This document shows positions 45,185 through 57,689 of a stretch of DNA of 64,000 nt, piece after piece. Positions within the stretch are counted from its first letter, which is position 1. Every line of letters starts with the position of its first letter. This DNA is from Cordilura impudica (lineage: Eukaryota > Arthropoda > Insecta > Diptera > Scathophagidae). The stretch spans positions 110,177,764 to 110,241,763 of the forward strand of contig OY821519.1 in the NCBI GenBank assembly GCA_963682025.1. The letters run 5' to 3'. Position numbers and translations under genes: made by a program. The notes under the pieces were generated by a model that saw only the letters and a program-made list of their open reading frames with translations, ran no database searches and was not told the DNA's origin.

Positions 45185-45958
45185 TATAGTCGGTCTAGAC
45201 CGACTATACGATACCCTATACCATGCGTTTAGAGACACTATCTCTCAGGCCCAACTAACTGGATATAGAAAATAAGCATAAACCAAATTTGATTATTAAT
45301 TTTTTCGGCTGCAGATATGAAAAAGTTCATATCGGATGTTATATCTATATGGGGACCCAAAAATGGACCGATCCTGACCATGTTTGGTAGAGTCTCTTGT
45401 ATTTTGCAAAAATATATACAAACAAAATTTGAGAAGAATCTGTGCTATAGTTTTGTTTTTTGATAGATTTAAGTGAAGATCGGGAAGCAGCTCTATATGG
45501 GGCCTATGACTAAGAGTTGTCCAATAGGGATCATTTTTGGACTACTGATTAATTGATGTAATATATACATATAAACCCAATTTGATTAAGATTTATGATA
45601 ATTTGGATCTTATGGCAATATATGTTGATTTCATAGGGGTCATTTGTATGGGGGCTAGGTGTGAACATGGACCGATTCTCACCAATTTCAATAGCGTTCA
45701 TTTCATGGCCGATAAAAGATTAAATACCAAATTTCATCAAAATATATGCTTATTTGCGACCTGCAGTTTGATTAAAAGCTTTACATGGACACACAGACGG
45801 ACGGACGGACGGACGGACGGACATCGTTAAATCGAATCAGATAGTGATTCTGATTCGATCGGTATAATTAAAGATGGGTGTAGGTCAAATATTTTTGGTT
45901 GTTACAAACAGCAGCACAAAGTCATTATACCCAAACCACATAGTGGTATAGGGTATAA
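45185..45958 (+). mobile_element. DINE-1-like element, second half of tandem dimer 2
   Basis: Begins TTATAGTCGG without the AACAAGTAAGAAAA leader, exactly as in dimer 1. The tract of GACG units near 45795-45822 is the longest in the window. Confidence 0.85.
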
Positions 45959-47026
45959 ATATTGCACAGCTTTTTCACAAATTGTAAATGTTTTTGCCGG
46001 ATATAAGGCACTTTAACAAATAATATATTATGGTCCTATTATGCTCATACAAATATAGCATCCGATATGAACTCTTTCCGATCTGCAGGCAAAAAAATAA
46101 ATAAAAAAAAGTAAGAAAATTATAGTCGGTCTAGATCGACTATACGATACCCTGTACCATGCGTTTAGAGACCCTATCTCTCAGGCCTAACTAACTGGAT
46201 ATAGAAAATAAGCATAATTCAAATTTAAGTGGGATTTTTATTAATTTGTTTGGCTTCAGATATGAAAAAGTTCATATCGGATGATATATCTATATGGGGA
46301 CTAGGCCCGAAAATGGACCGATCCTGACTATGTTTGGTAAAGTCTCTTGTATTTTGCAATAATATATACAAACAAAATTTGAGAAGAATCAGTGCAATAT
46401 TTTTGTTTTTTGATAGATTTAGGTGAAGATCGGGAAGCAGCTCTATATGGGGCCTATGACTAAGAGTTGTCCCATAGGGATCATTTTTGGACTACAGATT
46501 AATGGATATAATAAACACATACAAACCCAATTTGACTAAGATTTATATGATAATTTGGATCTCATGGCAATTTATGTTGATTTCATAAGGGTCATTTGTA
46601 TGGGGGCTAGGTCTAAACATGGACCGATTCTCACCAATTTCAATAGCGTTTATCCTATGGCCGACAAAAGCTTACATACCAAATTTCATCAAAATATATT
46701 CATATTTGCGACCTGCCGTTTGATTACAAGCTTTACATGGACACACAGACGGACGGACGGACGGACATCGTTAAATCGAGATAGTGATTCTGATTCTATC
46801 GGTATAATTAAAGATGGGTGTAGGTCAAATATTTTTGGTTGTTTCAAACAGCAGCACAAAGTCATTATACCCAAACCACATAGTGGTATAGGGTATAATT
46901 TCACTCAGATTTGGTTAATGCTTTTTTTCTTTACCCAATTAGTTGGACCTGAAACCAATTCTGCAAACGCATGGTATAAGGTATCCTATAGTCGGTCTAG
47001 ACTGACCATAATTTTCTTACTTGTTT
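45959..47026 (-). mobile_element. Older DINE-1-like element split by a younger one
   Basis: 45959-46108 and 46900-47026 are consecutive parts of one minus-strand copy (GCATCCGATATGAACTCTTT, then TTTCACTCAGATTTGG, ending in the head palindrome and TTTTCTTACTTGTT). 46109-46899 is a later plus-strand copy. The older copy has a deletion in its middle and lacks its tail. Confidence 0.75.
46109..46899 (+). mobile_element. DINE-1-like element nested in an older DINE
   Basis: A 791-bp complete copy, GTAAGAAAATTATAG to GGTATAGGGTATAA, with tract GACGGACGGACGGACGG near 46750. Confidence 0.85.
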
Positions 47027-48144
47027 CATATTAAATTTTATACTTGATTTTGAATTTTTAGTTATAACTGATGGAACAATCAATACCAACTCACTGATGA
47101 ATTTAGTTGAGGAAGGTTCAACATTTTTTGTTCTTATCTATATAAGTATGTAGTTTAATTCAATTATTAACAAACATATGCGTATTTAAAAGGGTATAAA
47201 ATCACTTAATTGTCCAAAAATTAGCCTGATAAGTTAAGAAAGAACCTTAAATCTCTTGAGCTATTTGAAAATTTATAAAATTTTTAAAATTGGCAGCAAA
47301 ATATCATGTGTTCAAACAATCAGCATGTATAAAGTTTAGTCAACTTTTATCAAAAACTGATTTTATAACGGTTCGAATAGTCACCAGGTTATATAAACGG
47401 TCCAAAATACATACAGAAAACGAATACGTTGGGTTGGTGTTTTATATTGGTCTTTATGAATAGAATCATTATGGTGTTCTTCTTCGACTGTTTCCTTAAA
47501 TCATTTAAATAAGAAGTCATTGTCATTTATGAGAAGTTAAGGACATTCGATGGAGTTCTACAATATCCAAATTTTTGAGTTTACTTCTATTTCAACAAAA
47601 TTCCTCAGCAATGTTACTTCTGTGGAAAAATACAACAAAATTTACTGCAGCTGTGCCCATTTATAATCAGATGTATCTTTGTTCAAACAAATTGTGAAAA
47701 AAAACCAATATATAAAAATGAATGACCACATAGTTTGTTACTCACCCAATCATATAATTTCCATGAATAAAGTTTATATGTTTTTAATTAAATATTTCAA
47801 TTATACATATAATTTTCAAACATTATTTTTAATTAATTTATTTTTATTACTCTTTTTATTATAACTCATAGTGTCTGCTTGACTGTCTGCCGAAAAAAAT
47901 TTGGATCGATTTTTAACCCTTTTCCCGTCATCCAATCGAGCTGAAGCTTTGCACGAAGATTCGTGGCAACGATAAAAATGATCTAAAATATAGGAAAAGC
48001 TCTAATATTTAGGATTGAAGCATGGTATTCCGTCCGCTTTTTTAGGGCGTCCGGGGCAGTCCTACTTTTCTCCAGCAAGTGTCTGAGGTTGTCCTACTTT
48101 TCGCACTTATGGTTTGTTGACATTGCTGTATTGTCGTTTTTCAA
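47027..48144. other. Unassigned AT-rich DNA
   Basis: No gene or repeat family recognised. A short GC-richer stretch at 48030-48110 has no clear identity. Confidence 0.35.
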
Positions 48145-48149
48145 CGGCA

Positions 48150-48187
48150 CACTGTGGTTAAAATTTTGATTTCATTGGCCAAAAGTC
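48150..48187 (+). repeat. Transib B left end, RSS-like
   Basis: CACTGTG, then a 22-bp spacer, then CCAAAAGTC. The right end (minus strand, 50607 downward) is CACAGTG, 22 bp, CCAAAATTC. Confidence 0.75.
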
Positions 48188-48914
48188 TATTTTTTTGTCA
48201 CCGATTTTTTAAATTTTAACGCCTTTTTGTAGCTAATATATTCAGATTAAGGTAGCCAAAAAATTAGGTTAAACTATTGCTAATTGTGGGCGTGGCATGC
48301 TGTCAAACTCAACTGTTTTTTTTTTAATTTCAGAAAAAGGTGTTTTTTTTGTTTTTTATCAAAAATAAATGGTTACTACTCGCAAGCTATCATCGATAAT
48401 GACCTGCGGTCTTTTTTGTAATCTTGCTAGGATCATAGTCTTTAGTTGTTGTAAGTGGTCACAGCTCTACCGTTTAATATTAGGGGCGTTATAAAATATT
48501 TATGAAACTACTATATTTTTCTCAAATTTCAACTTTAGTGGAATAGAACTTCTAGGAAACAAAAGGGAACAAGAAACGTGTACCACCAGGACAAAGGTGA
48601 AAGTGTCCTCTTTAACCCTATATATACTTTTGCATCCGTGACGATCCGTGGGTAGAACACTTTTTTCATTTTAATGAAATTACTCTAATTTAATTAAACC
48701 AGCCCTATAAGTACTCGTATACAATGGTGTATTAAATTTGTGCTTTAGGTATTTTATAGCTTATAATAGTCATTATTTGTTCTATTCCCATAATATATTT
48801 GCAAGTAAGAATGTCAATTCACAGAAGATGTAATTCGTTAGTAACCTGGGTTTTTTTATTATCATACCTTATTTATATTTGGAAAAATGAGACACCATCT
48901 TCTACGAAATAATG

Positions 48915-49951
48915 CAGGCCAATCAAATTTGAATTCAAAAAAGAAACTCATGATGCCATTAACAAAGAAGTTAGTGATATCAAGGCCCAAATTGCAACAC
49001 TACAGCCATTACAATTACAGTTAGATGGACAGCAAATTGAAGTAAGCTAACAATTAGTGGTGACAATGATAGATGGAAAAGTAGGTCACGCTTTGACTAA
49101 CACGAAGGCTGCATCCAGCTGCATTATATGCCAAGCAACATCAAGCCAATTAAACCAAGTCCTGACAAAATCATTAGATAATACCGATGCATATGAATTT
49201 GGATTATCACCACTACATGCAATAATACGACTTATGGAACACATACGAAAAATTAGTTATTATTTGGATTTCGGATCTTCAGGATCAATAAGAAACAACG
49301 AAACCAACAAAGAGTTAAGAAGTTCAAAAAAGAAACATGTTCAAGATGAATATCGCAAATTTGGATTGATTATAGATCAGCCAAAACAAGGGCCAGGCAA
49401 TACAAATGATGGCAATACCGCAAGAGGATTCTTTTCAGATCCAGAAACAGCATCTGAAATAACAGGAGTGGATTTAAACCTTATTTTCAGATTTAAAATG
49501 ATCCTAGAAGTACTTGCGTGCAATGAAGAAATTGACTCTAGAAAATTTGGATATTATGCTAAGGAAACTGGAAAAATATATACAACCAACTACCCATGGA
49601 AAAATATGTCTGCAACAGTTCACAAAACCCTTTATCATGGAGAAGATGTCATTAAATATCATTCGGTGCCACTTGGAGATCTATCAGAGGAGGATCAGGA
49701 AAAAAAGGAATAAGGATTACAGATTTTATAGAGAGCATAATACTAGAAAAATTTCACGAAATTCCACAAATGTAGATCTATTTAATATATTATTGGCAAC
49801 TTCAGATCCGGTCATCTCCAGTATTCGAAATCAATGGAAAGTGGAACATCGGCATTTAGATTAAGAAGTCAAAAAACTACAAAAGAACAGAAATAACACA
49901 GAACAAAATATGGAATATTTGCAATCAATGTTTGAGTCAAATGAAAAATAA
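48915..49951 (+). pseudogene. Transib transposase C-terminal half, broken
   Basis: The frame reads EFKKETHDAINKEVSDIKAQ and LQLQLDGQQIEVS, a stop, then TMIDGKVGHALTNTKAASSC with CIIC (zinc-like pair), YEFGLSPLHAIIRLMEH, GPGNTNDGNTARGFF, EITGVDLNLIFRFKMILEVL and KNMSATVHKTLYHGEDVI, PLGDLSEE. After a frameshift near 49700 it continues QEKRNKDYRFYREHNTRKIS and VDLFNILLATSDPVISSI. Block order equals that of copy A (TMVDGKVVNEL, NSNDGNTSRRFF, LSEEAQE), with only moderate identity, so A and B are separate Transib lineages. The first catalytic Asp region is missing. Confidence 0.88.
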
Positions 49952-50749
49952 TTATAATTGCCTTTCATTTTTATTTAAGTACGAAAAACATAGTATTAGT
50001 AAAAAATAATAATAAACGGAACCTACCATTGTTACAAATGCAATTAAAATCTATTGCAGTTTTTATTTTTAAAATGTTTTTTAAAACTATCAAATTTGAC
50101 AGCAAAAAATAATAAATTTTTCTGTAGTAATAGCAAGATTTTTAGATAATATTATTAACGTTTTTTTTTTAAGTGTAAATATTCTTTGAGTGTAAACAAA
50201 TTTGCAAATTTGACAACAAAAAATTTTTAATTTTTCAGTAATAATAGCAAAATCTCCAGTTGATTTTACAATTTTTTTTTTTGAGTGTTAAAATTTTTTT
50301 GAGTGAACATTAAAAAAAATCACATTATTACAAAAAATGTTTACAATTATTACTAAAATCCAAATATTAAATTTTTTAATAAATAAAAAAATAATAAACA
50401 CATATTTCACTCTAAAAGTTAGAAAAATCAAAAGTTTAACTTTCAACTAGAGTTCCATAAAAAGTCCTAAATCAATTTTAATGTAATTAAAACTGAATCA
50501 AGCTGAACTAAATATCTTTAAATTAGAAAAAAAAATTACTCACATATTTTGATCAGTTCAAAAGTTACAGAATTTTGGCCAATCAAAACCGATTTTCAGC
50601 CACTGTGCGGCGATGCCACCGCACACAAAAATTATAAAAACGTATAAAAAGGCTTAAATTTCGAGTGAAAAAAGCACTATATGTAGAGCCGTTATGTATC
50701 CTAAAGTTTGCTATCCGAAAAAAGAAGTAAGTTATTAAACATAAATGAA

Positions 50750-51235
50750 TCCGATTGTGATCACATTTTGCGTGGTCACTTTTATGTTCTAAGATTATAT
50801 ATCAACCAAATTTAAAAAAGTCTATGTTATTTGTATGTCTTCAGATGGACTTAGTTGAATAGCAGGAAGCAGCTTTATATGGCGATTATAACGAAAAATA
50901 GCCCTACACAGCTTATTTTTGGACTGCTGATTTAATAAAACATATATAACAAATTTTACCAAGATATACGGAATAATTTTGGTCTTAGGGTACTTTAAGT
51001 CGAACTCATTGGAAATATTTATATGAATAAGCACCGATTATCTCTAAATTTAATACATACCGATTTTTAAAATACCTTTACTATTGCAACATGTGGTTTG
51101 CGCACAAGGTCTTAATGCACACACCGACGGATGGATATTGATTATGGTCGATCAGTATAATAAAAGATTCAGGTCCTGTATTTTTGGTAGTTATAAACAT
51201 CAGCCAGACCACAAAGTTATGTAGTGCATAAAAAT
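50750..51235 (+). mobile_element. DINE-1-like element, very diverged
   Basis: Recognisable blocks: GGAAGCAGCTTTATATGG, TTTTTGGACTGCTGATTTAA, GTTATAAACATCAG near the end. No intact termini. Confidence 0.5.
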
Positions 51236-51638
51236 ACTTGTCCCTTTAGATATACACCAGTTTAAGTTTTTTATCTTTTATTGCTTGTGTACATTTTGGT
51301 AATTCTTTCATACTAATCAGCATTTTGGAAGACATTTCGTACTAATTGCTCCTCAACAATATTTCATAGGTAAGGTTTAATTAGTCGTGGATTATTTTTT
51401 ATTATTTGTTTTGTAACTTTGGAGATTATTTTTATCTCACTTATAACTCGGTTTTAAATTTTATACCATTTCACAAGCTATTTTCAAAAATTCTACTATT
51501 TCCGATATTAATTTTGGTATCGCGATACAAATATGTGTTTTAGACAAAACAAAACGCTTACTAAATTAATTAGAATTTAAATTAAGCGTCAGGTCATTGC
51601 TTCTGTTTAACTGCGCCATTTTTACTATGAGATCAAGA
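51236..51638. other. Unassigned AT-rich spacer
   Basis: Nothing recognised between two DINE copies. Confidence 0.35.
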
Positions 51639-52422
51639 AACAAGTAAGAAAATTATAGTCGGTCTAGACCGACTATACGATACCCTATACCATGCGTTTA
51701 GAGACCGTATCTCTCAGGCCCAACTAACTGGATATTGAAAATAAGCATAAACCAAATTTGAGTGGGATTTTTATTAATTTTTTCGGCTGCAGTTATGAAA
51801 AAGTTCATATCGGATGCTATATCTATATGGGGACTAGGCCCAAAAATTGACCGATCCTGACCATGTTTGGTAAAGTCTCTTGTATTTTGCAAAATTACAT
51901 ACAAACAAAATTTGAGAAGAATCAGTGCAATATATTTGTTTTTTGATAGATTTAAGTGAAGATCGGGAAGCAGTTCTATATGGGGCCTATGACTAAGAGT
52001 TGTCCAATAGGGATCATTTTTGAACTACTGATTAATGGATGTAATATATACATACAAACCCAATTTGACTAAGATTTGTATGATAATTTGGATCTTATGG
52101 CAATATATGTTGATTTCATAGGGGTCTTTTGTATGGGGGCTAGGTCTGAACATGGACCGATTCTCACCAATTTCAATTCATCCCATGGCCGATAAAAAAT
52201 TAAATACCAAATTTCATCAAAATATATTCATATTTGCGACCTGCAGTTTGATTACAAGCTTTACATGAACACACAGAAGGACGGACATCATTAAATCGAA
52301 TCAGATAGTGATTCTGATTCGATCGGTATAATTAAAGATGGGTGTAGGTCAAATATTTTTGGTTGTTACGAACAGCAGCACAAAGTCATCATACCCAAAC
52401 CACATAGTGGTATAGGGTATAA
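51639..52422 (+). mobile_element. DINE-1-like element, near full length
   Basis: AACAAGTAAGAAAATTATAG to CCACATAGTGGTATAGGGTA; the GACG tract is reduced to GAAGGACGGAC near 52277. Confidence 0.86.
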
Positions 52423-53534
52423 ACATTTTATTTTTGAAATACCATCCTTTTACTATTCTTTTACAACAGTTGATCAAATTTGAGTTTTATTTTCACTAAT
52501 AACACCAACTTAAAAACATATGTAAATTTAACAAATATTTTTGTTAATTATTGAAAAAAAAATTAAAAATATTTTATTTTTAAGGTAGTGAATACGCATT
52601 TTGGTTTTGTACATCTAAACGTTCAAGCAACCAAAAATGTGTATGCATCGCTGATAAACAAACAAACAAGAATATAATTATATGTAGTATGTATTTGCAT
52701 ATATATTGACTGCATTTAATAATTGTTTTCAAATAAAAAGCACAAAATACCTAACATTTTTATAATTATCTCATTAATGTCAAACATCATTGTAAAAACT
52801 CTAGCCATGATAATGTGAAATCTAGCCAAGTGTTAACGACCTTGGTTATAATAATGTGTTTAGAACACGGGTGGAGGTATCAGATTCGCCACAGCCGAAT
52901 TTAATATTCTTACTTGTTTTGATTCTAAGCATCGCAAAAATACTTCTTTCACATCTAGCTGAACTTATTCGAATACTTATTGAAACTTGTTCAATTTTAT
53001 GTATTCGAATAGATGTTGCTATCTATTTTATTAAAAAAAATAAAATTAAAAAATATTTTTTTTTTGTTATTCTACACCTGCGACACGAAGTTAAATTTCT
53101 TCATTGTACATGTTTTAACCAGCTGATGTATTAAAATATCAGATTAAAAATTCGTAATATAATAAATTCTCAATTGTTATTACTGTCAATGTAATAATAA
53201 TCATTGATTATTTAATAGACTCCACATACTCGAAAGAAGTATTTATTAATCACTTGATATGATATATTATATATTCTGTACCGCCAATCCGTCTCTAAAT
53301 GTCTGACGATGAATATATGTATATCGTGGAATATTTTCAATATAAATCAATGCTCTAAAGAGTTTCTGAGTTTATATGTGTGTATTTTAAAAAATATCAG
53401 CAAACATGGGTTACCCTAAAAGTATTGGTATTATGTTCATTTGAATATATAAACCTGATTTTTATGATCGGATTATATTGAAAAATAAAATAGATTTTTG
53501 TTAATTAAAAAAAAATTTATAAACATTAATTATA
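52423..53534. other. Unassigned AT-rich DNA
   Basis: No gene recognised. The 92-codon plus-strand frame at 52856-53134 has no motif and ends in a low-complexity Lys/Phe run. Confidence 0.35.
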
Positions 53535-54443
53535 ACAAAATTATAGTCGGTTTAGATAGCCTAACCCATTCGCTTAGCGACAATGTCACAGTTCCAACTA
53601 ATTGGACATCGAAAATAAGCATAAACGAAATTTGAGTGGCATTTTTATTAATTTTTTTGCCTTCTGATATGAAAATGTTCATATCGGATGCTTTATTTAC
53701 ATGGGGACTACGCCGAAAAATGAATCGATCCTGGCCATATTTAGTAGTCTCTTATTGCTTGCAAAAACATATGCAAACCTAATTCGAAAAAAATCTGTGC
53801 AATAATTTTGTGTTTTGATACATTTAAGTGAAGATCGGGAAGCAGTTTTATATGGGGACTACGACTAAGAAGTCTCCTATAGGGCTTATTTTTGGACTAC
53901 TGATTAATGGGTGTAATAACAAACAAACCAAATTTTAACCAGATCTATACAATAATTTGGATGTTACGGCATTTAAGTCGATCTCATAGGGGTCATTTGT
54001 TCGGGGACTAGGCCTCGATTTTTACCAATTTCAAGCGTTCGTCCGACCCACTATACGATACCCTATAGCATGTACTTACCGAAACTAACAAAACCCCACT
54101 ATGTGACTTTGTGCTGATGTTTGAACCTTACAAAATTATTTGACCTAGACCTAGGACTTTTATTATACCGATCGACTCAGATGTCCGTCGTCCGTCCGTC
54201 CGTCCATCTGTGTGTCCATGAAAACTTTGTAATCGAACTACAGGTCGCAAATATCAATATATTTTGATGAAAATTCGAAACCGGCCATAGGATGAACGCT
54301 ATTGAAATTGGTGAAAATCGGTACATGTTCGGACCTAGTCCACATACAAATGTCCCCTATGGGATCGACTTAAATATCATAATATCCAAATTATCATATT
54401 TATCTCGGTCAAATTGGGTGTTTTGTATGTTTATTACATCCAG
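53535..54443. mobile_element. Two opposed, diverged DINE-1-like copies
   Basis: 53535-54033 is plus-strand head and middle (TTATAGTCGGTTTAGATAGC). 54096-54443 is minus-strand tail and middle with GTCCGTCGTCCGTCCGTCC near 54185. They face each other with tails inward. Confidence 0.65.
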
Positions 54444-54648
54444 GACCGTAGCCAAGGGGGGACCAAACTATATTTAATTTCATATACACTTTCATATCAT
54501 ATCATCACTTTTCTTTAAATTTTTAGAATAACTAGCAAAGCCCGGCCCACGAAAATCGAGTGAATATTCTAGAAAATTTTATTTTTTCATTTATAAAAGC
54601 CTATTGGTATGCTAATCAATTTTAGCCAATTCACCATTCAACATTTTT

Positions 54649-56244
54649 ATACCCTATACCACTATGTGGTTTCGGCATAATGACTTTGTGCTGCAGTTTG
54701 TAACTACCAAAGATATTTGACCTAGACCCATCTTTTAATACACCGATCGACTAAAATCACTTTTTGAGTCGAATTACCGATGTCAGACCGTCCATCCGTC
54801 TGTCCGTCTGTGTGTCCATATAAACTTTGTAATCAAACTACAGGTCGCAAATATGAATATATTTTGATGAAGTGTGGTATATAAGCTTATATCGACCATA
54901 GGATGAACGCTATTGAAATTGGTGAAATTCGGTCCATGTTCAGACCTAGTCCCCATACAAATGAGCCCTATGAAATCGACATAAATTACCATAAGATTCA
55001 AATTATCATATAGATCTCAGTCAAATTGGGTTTGTATATGTTTATTATATCCATTAATCAGTAGTCGAAAAATAATACCTTTAGGACAATTCTTAGTCAT
55101 AGCCCCCATATAGAGCTGCTTCGCGATTTTCAATTAAATCATTCAAAAAACAACAAGTAAGAAAATTATAGTCGGTCCAGACCGACTATACGATACCCTA
55201 TACCATGCGTTTAGAGACCCTATCTCTCAGGCCCAACTAACTGGATATAGAAAATAAGCATAAACCAAATTTGAGTGGGATTTTTATTAATTTTTTCAGC
55301 TGCAGATATGAAAAAGTTCATATCGGATGCTATATCTATATGGGGACTAGGCCCAAAAATGGACCGATCCTGACCATGTTTGGTAAGGTCTCTTGTATTT
55401 TGCAAAAATATATACAAACAAAATTTGAGAAGAATCAGTGCAATATTTTTGTTTTTTTGATAGATTTAAGTGAAGATCGGGAAGCAGCTCTATATGGGGC
55501 CTATGACTAAGAGTTGTCGAATACGGATCATTTTTGGACTACTGATTAATGGATGTAATATATACATACAAACCCAATTTGACTAAGATTTGTATTATAA
55601 TTTGGATCTTATGGCAATTTATGTTGATTTCATAGGGGTCATTTGTATGGGGGCTAGGTCTGAACATGGAACGATTCTCACCAATTTCAATAGCGTTCAT
55701 CCCATGGCAGATAGAAGATCAAATACCAAATTTCATCAAAATATATTCATATTTGCGACCTGCAGTTTGATTACAAGCTTTACATGGACACACAGACGGA
55801 CGGACGGACGGACATCGTTAAATCGAATCAGATAGTGATTCTGATTCGATCGGTATAATTAAAGATGGGTGTAGGTCAAATATTTTTGGTTGTTACAAAC
55901 AGCAGCACAAAGTCATTATACCCAAACCACATGTGGTATAGGGTATAAAAATTTTGTACAGATTTTTCTCAAATTTGATTTGTATATATTTTTTCAAAAT
56001 ATAAGTGAATTTATCAAATATGGTCAGGATCCGTCCATTTTTCGACCTAATCCAAATATAAAAATAGCATCCGATATAAACTTTTTCATATCTACAGCCA
56101 AAAAAATTAATAACAATGGCACTCAAATTTGATTTATGCTTATTTTCTATATCCAATTAGATGGACCGAAGAGATAGAGTCTCTAAACCATGGTATAGGG
56201 TATAGTATAGTCGGTCTAGACCGGCTATAATTTTCTCCTTTGTT
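54649..56244 (-). mobile_element. DINE-1-like element inside Helitron copy 8, itself split
   Basis: The tail and middle at 54649-55152 and the rest with head palindrome at 55948-56244 form one minus-strand copy. A younger plus-strand copy sits at 55153-55947 within the ATTCAAAAAACAAAAAT-like stretch. Confidence 0.8.
55153..55947 (+). mobile_element. DINE-1-like element, full length, innermost layer
   Basis: A 795-bp copy, AACAAGTAAGAAAATTATAG to GGTATAGGGTATAA, tract GACGGACGGACGGACGG near 55795. Close to the consensus of the other plus-strand copies, so young. Confidence 0.87.
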
Positions 56245-56604
56245 TTAAATAAAATTCATTAAATTTCATTATAAATATTTGTTGAACACACAGAAGATAT
56301 AGAATAGGTTTGTTAATAAATAATTTTAAAGGAGCTAAAGGTATGCTAATAAATTTTAGCCAATTCACAATTTAACTCAGGGCTTTTGATGTATATAATA
56401 TACACACACACAGTATATGTTTCATGTATGTATCATTAGCATTCCTCCAAAAAAAAAAAATGTTGCAAATGGTGCAAATCTGTAAATCTGTTGGACAGCC
56501 AAAAATAAATACCTTTCAAATGAGGTATGGCTGGTCAAAATCGGTTATTAACTACTATTTTTATATCATTCACAAGAAATCGCCGTGCCTATTAATATTA
56601 TAGA

Positions 56605-57689
56605 TTTAAAAGAACTTAAAAATCAGTGTAAATATTACCTTATATTTTTATTATAATGAGGACATTATTGATCATCAAAATGTATTTCGATTTATAAAAA
56701 CGTAAAAAATATATCCTAACAACTGAAATTGATATTTATTGTAGACGATTGTAATAGATGCAATATTTTATGGCATTTTCTTCTCTGAAAAAAAAAATGT
56801 TACACTTTATAATGTTACACTTTTATAATATTTGCCTCACACATTAAAAATGTTGCATTTTTAATGGTCAGAATAGAACATAAAATTACAACTATGCAAC
56901 ACTTTTTTAATGAACAGCTGATTTTGTCGACATTTTTATTCTTGGACACCAAAAAGGAAAAATAAAAATTAAAAAAACATTGATATTTTCCATATTAATA
57001 ATTTATTTTAAACAAAACAATAAAAATTACCCTTTTCTTATTTTTTTTGTTTCTTCACACAAATACACATTTATAAACAACACAAATGTCAGCTGTTTTA
57101 TCGTGTTATTCTCCCCCTCTAATTTTTTAGAGTGCGGAAAATGCACCTTTTTCACATATTTATAGTGCGACATTTTTAGAAAAGAACACGTTACCCTTTC
57201 GCAAGGTTGACATTTTTTTAAGAAAAGAACACAAAAAGAGAAAAAAAGTGCGAAGTGGGAAAAATGTTTAACAATTTTGCCAGAAAAGAAAACGTCATTA
57301 GTTTTATCTTTTGGGTTTGCATTTCAGTTTGAATTTTTTAAACTCACTTTCAAGCGTATCGTTACGTTTTTTTTTTATAAAATATACACATTAATTCCAA
57401 AAAGATTCTTTGGAACGAAAAACCTAAGTAGATTTGAAATAAGTAGTTTATTTTTGAAAATTGATTACAATGATATCCTAAACCAGAGGTAGCTTTGAAA
57501 TATCAATCAATTAATAAATAATAAGCAGCTTGTCAGTTGAAGAGCCAACCGAAAATGATGGAAACTTCAGAGTTCTTTTGAGATATAGGGCAAATGGTGA
57601 TGAATTATTTAAAATAGTTTAGAAAAAGTAATGAAAAAAAATGCCTGCTATATTAGTTCGTTTATATAAAATGAACTAATAAATATAAT
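56605..57689. other. Unassigned AT-rich DNA
   Basis: No gene recognised. A short direct duplication (ATGTTACACTTTATA / ATGTTACACTTTTATA, 56798-56825) and a pair of CAGCTGATTTTGTCGACAT / ATGTCAGCTGTTTTAT blocks (56923, 57087) are noted. Confidence 0.3.

Larger units (their letters stand above)
48150..50607 (+). mobile_element. Transib transposon, copy B (different lineage), decayed
   Basis: A 2458-bp element. The left end CACTGTGGTTAAAATTTTGA and right end (minus strand) CACAGTGGCTGAAAATCGGT align without gaps for about 50 bp and share ATTGGCCAAAA. Flanking 5-mers are CGGCA (48145-48149) and CGGCG (50608-50612), a near-identical GC-rich duplication. The transposase fragment at 48915-49951 confirms the superfamily. 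The 5' half of the gene is gone. Confidence 0.85.
54532..56604 (-). mobile_element. Non-autonomous Helitron, copy 8, with two nested DINE layers
   Basis: CTAG/hairpin end at 54532 (CTAGCAAAGCCCGGCC) and TCTATAATATTAATAGG end at 56604, flanked by A and T. Helitron sequence is present at 54532-54648 and 56245-56604 only; the middle 1.6 kb is inserted DINE. Confidence 0.8.

Noticed and set aside
2690..56156. Many 60-125-codon frames with the same text (for example MSGIFINFFGCRYEKVHIGC or HRRTDGRTD)
   Set aside because: They recur in every DINE copy on both strands and follow the non-coding element; the TDGRTDG run is just the (GACG)n tract translated.
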